The notes under the pieces were generated by a model. The model saw only the letters and a program-made list of their open reading frames with translations. It was not told where the DNA came from and did not search any database. Below are positions 35,800 through 43,980 of a DNA stretch of 64,000 nt, piece after piece; within the stretch, counting starts at the first letter, position 1, and each line of letters begins with the position of its first letter. The stretch is taken from positions 1 to 64,000 of the IMG/VR virus record IMGVR_UViG_3300021512_000005, one strand, 5' to 3'. This stretch comes from a virus. The position numbers and the translations under genes are program-made.

Positions 35800-36725
35800 A
35801 ATTCATCACCAAATGATACATCATCTTTATAAATAGTAATAGGATTTGAAGATATTGTAAATTCTCTTTCACTGAATATATCAGATAAACCCCAAAATAA
35901 CCAAATATCTTTTTTTGGAAATGAGTGTCTAATAATTATTCCATCCTTCATTGCAAAGGCTTTTGCAATATTAAAACGTTCTGACCATGATGATAAAGAT
36001 GCTAATTCTACTTTACATTTTCCATCTTTATTTAATGTTTCTTTAATTTTTTCAGCTCTATTTTCTTTAATTCCACGATATAATTTTATATTATCTGTAT
36101 TTGGAAACATTTTATCTATAACTTGATCAATAAATTTTTTCATTGCAATAACTTTTTGTAAATAATTTTTATCTAATGCTTTTTCTTTAAGAGTATCTTT
36201 TAATTTTTCAATATCAATATCATTTGGTAAATGTGTATCTAAATTTTTTCCAGTTAATTCATTTATTGCTATTTGTAATTTAACAGAATCTATAAACTGT
36301 GGATTATCAAAAAATTTTTCAACACTTTCTTTAACTGAATTATCTTTTATATTTCCAGCATAAAATGTAATATCATCAAACATATTTTTAAATTCTATTG
36401 CACCTTTTGTAAGTTCAACAGGCACATGAATTTGATGATCTTTAAATCCAATATCTTTCCATGTTTGAAATAAATTTGTCCAATCCCAATCAATTCCTAT
36501 TTCTTTAAATTTATTTGAATATTTATTTAATTCATCACTGAAATCTAAAGAATCATAATATTTTTGATATTCTTTTTTAACAAATAATTTTTCTTTCCTA
36601 TTTTCTTCTTTTCTACCAAGCCGCTGTTTACGTTGAAATATTTTACCTTGACGATGAACTGTTACATATCCTTCATGTATTCCACGTTCATCTTTTAATA
36701 AATTTAATAAATTAATTTCAATCAT
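35796..36725 (-). CDS. tag-A ADP-ribosyltransferase, candidate capsid cargo
   Basis: A 309-residue protein from ATG 36725 (MIEINLLNLLKDERGIHEGY), which overlaps the preceding tiny ORF as ATGATTGA. Tag A spans residues 1-37. The ART core has IKLYRGIKEN (Arg217), SLSSWSERFNIAKAFA (about 243-258) and FSEREFTI (Glu286-x-Glu288). The helical region 45-205 differs from the other ARTs. Triad complete; likely mono-ADP-ribosyltransferase. Confidence 0.8.
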   Translation of the reverse strand: MIEINLLNLLKDERGIHEGYVTVHRQGKIFQRKQRLGRKEENRKEKLFVKKEYQKYYDSLDFSDELNKYSNKFKEIGIDWDWTNLFQTWKDIGFKDHQIHVPVELTKGAIEFKNMFDDITFYAGNIKDNSVKESVEKFFDNPQFIDSVKLQIAINELTGKNLDTHLPNDIDIEKLKDTLKEKALDKNYLQKVIAMKKFIDQVIDKMFPNTDNIKLYRGIKENRAEKIKETLNKDGKCKVELASLSSWSERFNIAKAFAMKDGIIIRHSFPKKDIWLFWGLSDIFSEREFTISSNPITIYKDDVSFGDEL

Positions 36726-36795
36726 CTTTATCTTTATTTTCTTTATTAATAAATATAAAATCTTCAAATTGCCCAACAAATTTTTTTTGATCCAT
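36718..36795 (-). CDS. tiny coupled ORF between two ADP-ribosyltransferase genes
   Basis: 25 residues (MDQKKFVGQFEDFIFINKE and onward), acidic at the end. ATG overlaps the TAA of the gene at 36795 (TAATG). Third tiny ORF in this arrangement. Confidence 0.4.
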   Translation of the reverse strand: MDQKKFVGQFEDFIFINKENKDKDD

Positions 36796-37472
36796 TATAT
36801 TTCCTCTAATTTAATATTTATTTCATTTTGATTTATATTATAATCTATAACTTTAAATTTTGTACCATAATCAAATAATACTTCATCTTCAGATGAAAAA
36901 TGAGATAAACCACTAACTACAACTCCATTTTTACTTTTAATTTCCATATATATTGGTGGAGTATTTCGTGGATAAAGATATGCGAATGCTTTTGATAATT
37001 TTTGATTTATTGTTGTAGATGTAAAAGGTTTTATTTGAATTATACCTTTTTTAATTTCTTGCATAAATTTATCAAATTCAATTTTATTATTAATAGAAAC
37101 TCCTCTATAAACAATACCATTAAATTTTGGTGCATCATGTAAAAAATTAGATATTGATTGAATATCTTCTGGTGGTAAATATGAATTAAATATATTATCT
37201 GGAATACGTCGCATTGTTTTATTTATATGTTCATATCCTGATTTACAATAATTAATTACATTATTTATATCTTCTTTCCTATTAGGATTATTATTAATCC
37301 ATAATTCAACATCTTTTAATGAATTAATATATTTATCTTTATTTGATTCAACTTTCTTTTGCCCAAGTCTTTGCTTACGCTGAAATACTTTACCTTGTCG
37401 ATGAACTGTTACATAACCTTCGTGAGTTCCACGTTCATCTTTTGATAAATTTAATAAATTAATCTCTATCAT
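36795..37472 (-). CDS. tag-A ADP-ribosyltransferase, candidate capsid cargo
   Basis: A compact 225-residue protein. Tag A (MIEINLLNLSKDERGTHEGY, then VTVHRQGKVFQRKQRLGQK) is followed by an ART core: IVYRGVSI (Arg123), PFTSTTINQKLSKAFAYL (TSTT at 151-154) and SSEDEVLFDYGTKFKVID (Glu195-x-Glu197). This is the classical R-STS-ExE signature of bacterial C3/mART toxins. It overlaps the portal gene by 14 nt. It is the first cargo gene after the portal. Confidence 0.85.
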   Translation of the reverse strand: MIEINLLNLSKDERGTHEGYVTVHRQGKVFQRKQRLGQKKVESNKDKYINSLKDVELWINNNPNRKEDINNVINYCKSGYEHINKTMRRIPDNIFNSYLPPEDIQSISNFLHDAPKFNGIVYRGVSINNKIEFDKFMQEIKKGIIQIKPFTSTTINQKLSKAFAYLYPRNTPPIYMEIKSKNGVVVSGLSHFSSEDEVLFDYGTKFKVIDYNINQNEINIKLEEI

Positions 37473-39090
37473 TATATAACCGTTTTAATTCATCTTCAAG
37501 AATTTTTTGTTGATTTTTATTCCATTTTTTAATTTCATTAATAGTTTTTTTTTCATTATCAATGACTGTTGGAATAAATGCATATCCAGATTCACCAGAA
37601 ATTGCATTAACAGAAACTGCTTTATTATATGAATGTTCTAATTCAGTTTCCTTTGTTTCTGATTCTTCTGAACCAGGTTCTGGTTCTTCTGATCCATATT
37701 CTGGTTCTTCTGAACCAAATTCTGGTTCTCCTGGACCACCCATTCCAGCCTGCATTATTTTTTGTTGCATTACTAATTGAGCAAATGGACTATTAAATTC
37801 TTTATCTTCATACTCTTTTTTACCTTCCCGTTTTCTAATTTCATTTACTGTTATAGTTCCATCAGTAATTTGAATGTGATCTATATCAGTTTGAATTTTC
37901 TTATCTTGAAGATCAAGTGATGTATCAAATTTAAATTGTATATCTTTAGAATAATATTTCCAAATAATTTCTCGATTAAAATAATTTTCTATAAGTGAAA
38001 GAATTACACGTACTCCATTTTGTTTGTAATTTTGTGATTGTGTAATTGCAGTAGCACGATTAATACGATCTGTAAAACCAAGCTCTGATGGTGCTATTTT
38101 AAATAATGCAAAAATTAATTTTTGAAAATATTCTGCTGATTGGAGCCATTGCATATTTTGTGCTGATATCTGCAAAGGCATTACTTTTGTACCACCAGAT
38201 GTTATAAGCCATTTACCAGTATTATTTTCACCTTTTAATTGTTGTTTATATAATTGTGCTCTTTTTCTAAGTTCTTCTGGATCTGTAATATCATCATGTG
38301 ATATCATACCAGAAATTGGAAAATTATTTTCATAATATTTTCTTTGTGCTGCTATACTTGCAGTAAGATAATCAGCAATATCTTTTATAATTTGCAATGG
38401 CGCTGTGCCATATAATGATCGGCTCTGTGGACGCATCATAAGATAAATAATTTCATCTTTTTGAAATGGAATTGGTCTTGCTTGTACATTTGTAAAAGAA
38501 TACTGCCAATAACGATAAATTTTACCGAATGGATCTGAATCTGCAAGAAAACTTCGACCATCACGGCTCATCATTTCTATTGGTGGAATTTTATTATTTG
38601 GTTTTAATTCACCAGTTTCTTTATTATAACATTCTTCTGGAAAAACAAGAATTAATACTCCTGCATCATACATTAAGAGATCTGGAAGCATTCTTTTCAT
38701 TGTTACTTGATAATCTTCCATCCATTTTCTGGAACTAAAAAAATCAATTGCATCATCTATTTTATTTTGTAAATCATTAGAAATATCTTCTTCTTCTTTT
38801 ATTGGTATAATATTAAATTTTGTTTGTAATACTGAATCAATAATATGTGATATTACCATTCGAACATAAACATTATTTTCATATTGTTCTAATTCCCCAT
38901 AATCGATTCCAAGTCTTGGACGACCAAAAACAGGATTAATATAAAAATCTCTGGTAAATGTGGCTTTATGAGTCGGATTTGGAGGATCTAAAATATATTG
39001 AACAGGAGCAACTTGAGATTGATAAACTGTTGTTGCCATTAAAGACCCAAGTTGTGGGTTAATAAGATAATTATATCCATTATTTGCCAT
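37459..39090 (-). CDS. portal protein
   Basis: A 543-residue protein with portal features: LGIDYGELEQYENNVYVRM, DEIIYLMMRPQSRSLYGTAP, then LQIIKDIADYLTASIAAQRK and the stem/wing region. The C-terminal 110 residues are unusual: acidic tandem repeats (EPEFGSEEPEYGSEEPEPGS) then KAVSVNAISGESGYAFIPTV, which resembles a major capsid protein segment. Position between terminase and MuF protein is canonical. Confidence 0.85.
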   Translation of the reverse strand: MANNGYNYLINPQLGSLMATTVYQSQVAPVQYILDPPNPTHKATFTRDFYINPVFGRPRLGIDYGELEQYENNVYVRMVISHIIDSVLQTKFNIIPIKEEEDISNDLQNKIDDAIDFFSSRKWMEDYQVTMKRMLPDLLMYDAGVLILVFPEECYNKETGELKPNNKIPPIEMMSRDGRSFLADSDPFGKIYRYWQYSFTNVQARPIPFQKDEIIYLMMRPQSRSLYGTAPLQIIKDIADYLTASIAAQRKYYENNFPISGMISHDDITDPEELRKRAQLYKQQLKGENNTGKWLITSGGTKVMPLQISAQNMQWLQSAEYFQKLIFALFKIAPSELGFTDRINRATAITQSQNYKQNGVRVILSLIENYFNREIIWKYYSKDIQFKFDTSLDLQDKKIQTDIDHIQITDGTITVNEIRKREGKKEYEDKEFNSPFAQLVMQQKIMQAGMGGPGEPEFGSEEPEYGSEEPEPGSEESETKETELEHSYNKAVSVNAISGESGYAFIPTVIDNEKKTINEIKKWNKNQQKILEDELKRLYNDRD

Positions 39091-39097
39091 TTAAAAT

Positions 39098-39484
39098 TCA
39101 CCTCTTTTCAATAACATCCAATTCATTCAATATAATTACATTTTTTTGTGTTGGATTATCGCCACAAACTTCTATTGAAAATCGTTCACCAGCAGCAATA
39201 TTAACTGTAATTAGAGCTCGATTTACTCCATTTTCAATTTCATTTTTATCTCCGAATGGAAATATTTTTTCACCATTAACTAAAAATCTATAATATGCTT
39301 TAATATCTTTTTCCATTAAAAATTCAATTGCAACAATTGAAACTGGATAATCAAAAATTTTTTGAAAAATAGAAACAAAAGAAACACCATTTAAGGCACA
39401 AGAATTTTGATAAATCTTAAAATAGGTTGTATAACCAAAAAATAATCTTTTTAATCCAACCCAAATTTTTTCAATAATATTCAT
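39098..39484 (-). CDS. virion-associated hypothetical protein
   Basis: A 128-residue beta-rich protein (FKIYQNSCALNGVSFVSIF; VNRALITVNIAAGERFSIEV). Located between terminase and portal. Possibly a decoration or head-vertex protein; no family recognised. Confidence 0.5.
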   Translation of the reverse strand: MNIIEKIWVGLKRLFFGYTTYFKIYQNSCALNGVSFVSIFQKIFDYPVSIVAIEFLMEKDIKAYYRFLVNGEKIFPFGDKNEIENGVNRALITVNIAAGERFSIEVCGDNPTQKNVIILNELDVIEKR

Positions 39485-39505
39485 TTTATTTATAACTCCG
39501 TTTAT

Positions 39506-39634
39506 CTATCTTTTTCTATTTATTTTTCTCTTTAATTTTTTTAAAATTTTTGGATCTATTTCGAGTTTTTCAAAATCTAAATCACGACGATCAATATTAA
39601 TTTTATGTGGAGATTTTATTTCTACTTCAATCAT
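39506..39634 (-). CDS. small protein with MIEVEI start
   Basis: 42 residues (MIEVEIKSPHKINIDRRD and onward), ending in a basic KLKRKINRKR tail. Its opening recalls the MIEINL opening of tag proteins but there is no full tag. It may be a remnant. Confidence 0.45.
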   Translation of the reverse strand: MIEVEIKSPHKINIDRRDLDFEKLEIDPKILKKLKRKINRKR

Positions 39635-39759
39635 ATTTATAACCTTTTTAAGGATAATTTTTTAGAGATATTTTATATGCACATTGGCTGTATCCAATTG
39701 GACCTGACTCTATTTTTATCCTTCAATATATAATTATTATTAATTAAGAAAATTGTACT

Positions 39760-41115
39760 TTATATTGAAATAATAATTGGATCAATTACTTGGGTTTTAA
39801 AACCATTTATTGCATATCCAAGAGCATCTACCATATCATCGTGAACAGAATCGGGGAAAAGAAGCAACTCATCAATTAAATCTTGTTGATATTTTTTATG
39901 AAAAAATAAATTTCCATTTTCAATCCAAGGTGAAAAAGCCATTGCACGAGATATTTTATCGCCTACTGGTTTAATTCCCTTTATTGGTAACCCACCAATA
40001 GATTGTAATTCCTGAATTAGAGCTTTCTGGTAAGCTACATCTTCAATTAAAATCTTTTGTGGATTCCATATTTCATTCATTTCAATAATTTTCTCTTTTT
40101 GTTGTGTAAAAGTCCAATGACCTCTTTTTATATCAAGAATATATAATTTATTATCTTCACCTTTACCAACAACACATAATACTGAAAAATCAGCAGAATC
40201 TTTTTGAGATATAGCAGGATCTACACCTATATGAATTTTTTTTATTTTTATAGATTTATTATCTCGATTTATAATAATTTCATCTTTTTTTAATAATGAA
40301 TCATAAAATTTAAAAAATTCATATTTAAATATATTTCCTTCTTGAAGTAAACTAACATCATTCATATATTGAAGATTCCATATAATAGATCCTAATTCTT
40401 CTCTTTTTTGTTCTAATTTTTTTAATGGATAGAGCCATTCACACAAACCTTTTCCAGTTTCAGGATCGATTGCCGGCATTTTAAGCACAGAATACTTTAA
40501 ATCATCAATAAGAAACTGATAGAGGTCCGATGGATGGTACCTTGTGCCTAAGACTCCTATTTTAGAATTAGCAAGCGGAACGGGCATTAAACTGGTTTTA
40601 TACCAATCTAAATCCTTTTCACGTTGTGATTGTGAACGAGCTGAAGCAAAAGAAACAAGATCATCGAGATATAAATGAGTTGAATGGAGTCCTGTGATTT
40701 GTCCAGAACCAGAACCGACAGACATAAGAGTTGGTTCTGTATGATGTTCAGTCCTTGAACTTAATTCAATCTCATGATCAGACCAAGGAATTCCTTTTAA
40801 ACTTCCATAATATTTTTTAATAATTGGATTATATTCAATTGTATTTCTAATAGATCGAAGAAATACCATTGCTTTTTTATCTGATTCTGAAGCTAATATT
40901 ACACGTAAATTTGGATCATTGACAATTAACCAAGTAATATAACCTTGGAGCATTTTAGACTTCCCATGACCTCTTGGAAGTAAAACTAAAGCATTTTTGG
41001 CATTTTCAAGATGATCTATGATCTTTCCATGAATTCCATCAGTCCTATAACCATATATTTTATTAATAAAATAATGTGGACTATATTTTAATAACTGTTT
41101 AACTGGTATCTCCAT
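39760..41115 (-). CDS. terL: terminase large subunit
   Basis: A 451-residue packaging ATPase-nuclease. Walker A LPRGHGKSK (about 46-54), Walker B THLYLDD (146-152), and the RNase H-like nuclease with GVDPA (Asp299), ILIEDVAY (Glu359) and VHDDMVDALGYA (Asp426/427/430). All motor and nuclease residues are present. The start overlaps the small subunit gene by 17 nt. Confidence 0.92.
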   Translation of the reverse strand: MEIPVKQLLKYSPHYFINKIYGYRTDGIHGKIIDHLENAKNALVLLPRGHGKSKMLQGYITWLIVNDPNLRVILASESDKKAMVFLRSIRNTIEYNPIIKKYYGSLKGIPWSDHEIELSSRTEHHTEPTLMSVGSGSGQITGLHSTHLYLDDLVSFASARSQSQREKDLDWYKTSLMPVPLANSKIGVLGTRYHPSDLYQFLIDDLKYSVLKMPAIDPETGKGLCEWLYPLKKLEQKREELGSIIWNLQYMNDVSLLQEGNIFKYEFFKFYDSLLKKDEIIINRDNKSIKIKKIHIGVDPAISQKDSADFSVLCVVGKGEDNKLYILDIKRGHWTFTQQKEKIIEMNEIWNPQKILIEDVAYQKALIQELQSIGGLPIKGIKPVGDKISRAMAFSPWIENGNLFFHKKYQQDLIDELLLFPDSVHDDMVDALGYAINGFKTQVIDPIIISI

Positions 41116-41620
41116 TTGTAATTTCTTTTCCTAATTTTTTAAGTAATTCTGGATCTATTTCCTCAACTTCAATCTTCATATCAGTCTCATTTTTAATAAT
41201 TTCTGATGGTTGATTAGTTAAAAGCATTTCAAGCTTTGTAGCTTTATCAATTAAAGAAATACAATCTTTTAATGACATTTCATCAATTTCGTCTTCTGAT
41301 TTTAATATTTTTTGAATTTTCTTTTGACCTAAAATTGCCATTACTTTTGCTAATTTTTTCTGTTTAATTCGAATAAATTGCATTTCTTCATTGGCTTTTA
41401 ACTCATCTTGTTCAAATAAATATCGATCATACGCATTGGCTCTTGATTCCCAATCATTAACGAATTTCATCCGATATATACTACTTTTTAAATCTTTATA
41501 TTGTAAAAATTCAAGCATTGTATATATTGATCGAGATGGTCCTAAAGAAACATAATCAAGAAATATTTCATAATCTTCATCGCTTTCATTTTCTAATTGT
41601 TCCCAAGCTTTTTTTACCAT
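41099..41620 (-). CDS. terS: terminase small subunit
   Basis: A 173-residue, helical protein just upstream of terL. An N-terminal FLDYVSLGPSRSIYTMLEFL segment resembles a DNA-binding HTH, followed by long helices (LKANEEMQFIRIKQKKLAKV) suited to oligomerisation and an acidic C-terminus that would contact TerL. AGGAGAA precedes the ATG. Confidence 0.75.
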   Translation of the reverse strand: MVKKAWEQLENESDEDYEIFLDYVSLGPSRSIYTMLEFLQYKDLKSSIYRMKFVNDWESRANAYDRYLFEQDELKANEEMQFIRIKQKKLAKVMAILGQKKIQKILKSEDEIDEMSLKDCISLIDKATKLEMLLTNQPSEIIKNETDMKIEVEEIDPELLKKLGKEITNGDTS

Positions 41621-41622
41621 TT

Positions 41623-41793
41623 TTATAAATTCTCCTTTTTATATTCTATATTATAATTTTTTAATACCTTTATAGCAAAATTAAGTAGTTTTAAACATTT
41701 ATTTGGATGAATTAACATATAAAAATAACTCTTCCAAAATTTTTTAAAACATTTACTATTTTCCCATAATTTTTTTATTATTATTTTTGTCAT
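41623..41793 (-). CDS. small basic protein before the terminase genes
   Basis: 56 residues (MTKIIIKKLWENSKCFKKFW and onward), basic and aromatic. Its C-terminal codons contain the SD (AAAAGGAGAA) of the terminase small subunit gene. Function unknown. Confidence 0.45.
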   Translation of the reverse strand: MTKIIIKKLWENSKCFKKFWKSYFYMLIHPNKCLKLLNFAIKVLKNYNIEYKKENL

Positions 41794-41824
41794 TTAAATC
41801 ATTATCCTCAATATATAATTATTA

Positions 41825-42226
41825 TTAATAAAGATTCAATCGCCTCTTTTCTTTCTCTAATTTTTTAAGTTCCTCTTCCCAATTTTTAGATGCATGAGGC
41901 CCTAAATAACCTGTTCCAACTCTTGATTGCTTATTATATTTATTATAAATCTGCCATTGTGATGAATGGTCCCTATAGTACTCTTGAGCACGCATTTTAC
42001 ATTCTTCTTGATGTCTTAAATAATATAATTGTGCAACTGCTTTCTGTCTTTCTTTATTTTCATTATAATACTTTGAATTATATTTTTTTACTTTATCTTT
42101 ATTATTTTTATACCATTTTTTGGCATTATTTAATTTTCCGATTTCGCGACATTCGTCAGAACAATATTTGAGAGCAGAAGTTTTTATTTCTGCTCCACAA
42201 ATAACACAATATCTTGTTTTTGGCAT
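41825..42226 (-). CDS. zinc-finger protein near terminase
   Basis: A 133-residue protein from MPKTRYCVICG at 42226. A treble-clef-like finger CVICGAEIKTSALKYCSDEC (Cys-x2-Cys...Cys-x3-Cys) is followed by a long Lys/Tyr/Glu-rich helix (NSKYYNENKERQKAVAQLYY) and VGTGYLGPHASKNWEEEL. Such proteins often lie beside HNH or terminase genes in viruses and may aid DNA cleavage or binding. No HNH core is seen here. Confidence 0.6.
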   Translation of the reverse strand: MPKTRYCVICGAEIKTSALKYCSDECREIGKLNNAKKWYKNNKDKVKKYNSKYYNENKERQKAVAQLYYLRHQEECKMRAQEYYRDHSSQWQIYNKYNKQSRVGTGYLGPHASKNWEEELKKLEKEKRRLNLY

Positions 42227-42228
42227 AA

Positions 42229-42423
42229 TTAAACCCTTCTGACCAGTCCACATCCACCGCAAATAAATTCACCAGTAGTCTCATCATAAAAAAATGAGGC
42301 TTCTTTTCTTCCATTTCTACCAATTTTCCGTTTGTATCCGCACTTACACAAAATAGGAACACTTGGTTCCTCAATTCCAATATCCCAAAGACTTCTTCCA
42401 TTTGATGTATTATTGTTTGTCAT
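42229..42423 (-). CDS. small zinc-ribbon protein, first gene of the late block
   Basis: 64 residues: PILCKCGYKRKIGRNGRKE (Cys-x-Cys) and FICGGCGLVRRV (Cys-x2-Cys) with an acidic start. AAAGGAGATGAATT precedes the ATG. It is the first gene after the promoter at 42466 and ends 3 nt before the next start. Confidence 0.6.
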   Translation of the reverse strand: MTNNNTSNGRSLWDIGIEEPSVPILCKCGYKRKIGRNGRKEASFFYDETTGEFICGGCGLVRRV

Positions 42424-42465
42424 TTTTAATTCATCTCCTTTTGTTATAATTAATTATTAGTTCTA

Positions 42466-42490
42466 ATACCTTATAAATCTTTCCTTGTTA
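42466..42490 (-). promoter_or_regulatory. archaeal BRE/TATA promoter for the late block
   Basis: On the minus strand GGAAAGATTTATAAGGTATT, with the TATA box at 42469-42477, about 45 nt before the ATG at 42423. It lies inside the 3' end of the TOPRIM gene. Unlike the other copies, it lacks the AAACTTTTAAAGTTT palindrome, suggesting different (late) control. Confidence 0.7.
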
Positions 42491-43724
42491 CTCGATTTAT
42501 AACTCTTTTTACAAGTTCATTAAATTGTTCACGTACTTTTAGCCCTCCAGACCACGATCTTTGATTCTTAAGAGCATTAACAATTGAATCTTCACTTTTT
42601 GCCTTTTGGAAATAAATATAATCTTCTTTATTACCTTCTTCTTTAACAATAGGTAATATTTCATTCTTTTTATCATTTATTTTTTGGTTTCGGAGATTTT
42701 GCAATCTTCTTATTTCTTCATCAATTTCTTTTAATTCATCTTTAAGAAGTTTTTCAGCTACTTGTTTTGCAACTTGGTCTTTATTTGGCTGTATATTTTG
42801 ATATCTGGCTTCTACAAGATTATTATATGTGATTCCAGTCCGTTTTAAAGCATCCCATATAAGAGGATAATAAAACGAAAACGGATTCGCTTCAACCTCA
42901 GCCCCAAGATAACGACCAGTTTTGGGGTCTTTAACCAGATTTTCAGCCATCCATTCTGCCTTTGGACGATTTTTATTATCTTGTTTTACTTCATATAATG
43001 CATCTTTTACATTTCGTCTCTTTTCAGGTATTTGGCTCATACAAATACCCACACGTGCCGATTTTACATATTTAGCATAATGAATCATTTGTTTTTTAAA
43101 TCCTTCTGCTATCGGCAATCTTCCATCATAATCCTCATCTGTGAGAATTAGCGTACGAAGAGGTGTGTTTTCTGTTATTTTTCCTTCGAAATAATGTTTA
43201 TATATATATTCCGAAGTACTAAAATTAGGCCGACCAGATCCCTGTACTAATGCTTTAATTCCCAAAATTTCACACGATCGCTTAAATTTAGGAAATTCGG
43301 AACTTTTTTCAACAAATAATACAGCATTAAGATTTTTAATGTGTGATTCATCAAATTCGGCACAATAGGCAGCATCTTCTACTGCAAAATCTGAATATTG
43401 ATATCCTTCACGAACAAGCGCTGAAAGACCCGTAGAAAGTAACATGTTGGCTTTATCTAAGTCAACATTACCTTTCATAACATTCTGGGCATACTGTTTA
43501 AATGATCTGTACCATAGAACTCTTAAAGAACCTATTTCTTTCTTATGTGTCTTTAAAAGTTCTGCTTCTGCAATTCCCCAACTTTTACCCATATTAGTCC
43601 AGGACCATCCCTTCACTGTCTTAATATCAATATGTTGTGCAATAACTTCCATTGCATTTTTATTTTCCGGAATTGGTTTCCCATAAACTTTTTTACATTC
43701 TTTTACAAAATCTTGTGCTTTCAT
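42471..43724 (-). CDS. TOPRIM-domain protein, Topo VI-A/Spo11-like
   Basis: A 417-residue protein. Residues 130-215 form a TOPRIM domain: NAVLFVEKSSEF (Glu139), KALVQGSGRPNFSTSEYIY (like the KGQP-x-x-x-T-R element of Topo VI-A) and LILTDEDYDGRLPI (Asp196, Asp198, Asp200). An N-terminal helical/winged-helix part has GSLRVLWYRSFKQYA, with Tyr72 as a candidate nucleophile by analogy with 5Y-CAP domains. The C-terminal half is extended helices (RRLQNLRNQKINDK). Standalone Topo VI-A-like proteins are known in mobile elements; DNA cleavage during replication or takeover is inferred. Confidence 0.65.
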   Translation of the reverse strand: MKAQDFVKECKKVYGKPIPENKNAMEVIAQHIDIKTVKGWSWTNMGKSWGIAEAELLKTHKKEIGSLRVLWYRSFKQYAQNVMKGNVDLDKANMLLSTGLSALVREGYQYSDFAVEDAAYCAEFDESHIKNLNAVLFVEKSSEFPKFKRSCEILGIKALVQGSGRPNFSTSEYIYKHYFEGKITENTPLRTLILTDEDYDGRLPIAEGFKKQMIHYAKYVKSARVGICMSQIPEKRRNVKDALYEVKQDNKNRPKAEWMAENLVKDPKTGRYLGAEVEANPFSFYYPLIWDALKRTGITYNNLVEARYQNIQPNKDQVAKQVAEKLLKDELKEIDEEIRRLQNLRNQKINDKKNEILPIVKEEGNKEDYIYFQKAKSEDSIVNALKNQRSWSGGLKVREQFNELVKRVINRVTRKDL

Positions 43725-43852
43725 TTTGAATCACCTTTATATTCTCTTTTATATGTTTCATATCCATCTTTTTCAGTAAAAACTTGGTAAGATGGATCAA
43801 GAACATATCCAAACTCATCAATCATTACTTCAAAATCTTCTTTACTCATCAT
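43725..43852 (-). CDS. small acidic protein coupled to the TOPRIM gene
   Basis: About 42 residues (MSKEDFEVMIDEFGYVLDP and onward). Three ATGs in tandem (43855, 43852, 43849) leave the start uncertain. Its stop overlaps the TOPRIM start (ATGA), so the two are co-translated; the exact end is 43723. Confidence 0.5.
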
Positions 43853-43967
43853 CATTATCATCTCTTATTTTATATCTGCATCCATTACATCCATTTAAGA
43901 ATTTTATCATTGGCGACATTTGACGTTCATTACATAATCTCATAATTCCTTTTTTAATACACATCAT
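43842..43967 (-). CDS. small Cys-containing protein
   Basis: 41 residues (MMCIKKGIMRLCNERQMSP and onward), with Cys-x2-Cys in NGCNGCRYK. GGAGATGAATAAAA precedes the ATG. Last member of the transcription unit beginning at 44364 that also includes the TOPRIM gene. Confidence 0.5.
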   Translation of the reverse strand: MMCIKKGIMRLCNERQMSPMIKFLNGCNGCRYKIRDDNDDE

Positions 43968-43980
43968 TTTTATTCATCTC

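Noticed and set aside
37562-37780. 72-codon plus-strand ORF with SGSSDPYSGSSEP-like repeats
   Set aside because: Shadow of the acidic repeats in the portal C-terminus.
39645-39720. Short minus-strand frame GPIGYSQCAYKISLKNYP
   Set aside because: No start codon with a ribosome site; perhaps a remnant, too short to call.
42156-42401. 81-codon minus-strand ORF overlapping the zinc-ribbon gene
   Set aside because: Different frame from two well-supported zinc proteins (42229 and 41825) and lacks a ribosome site.
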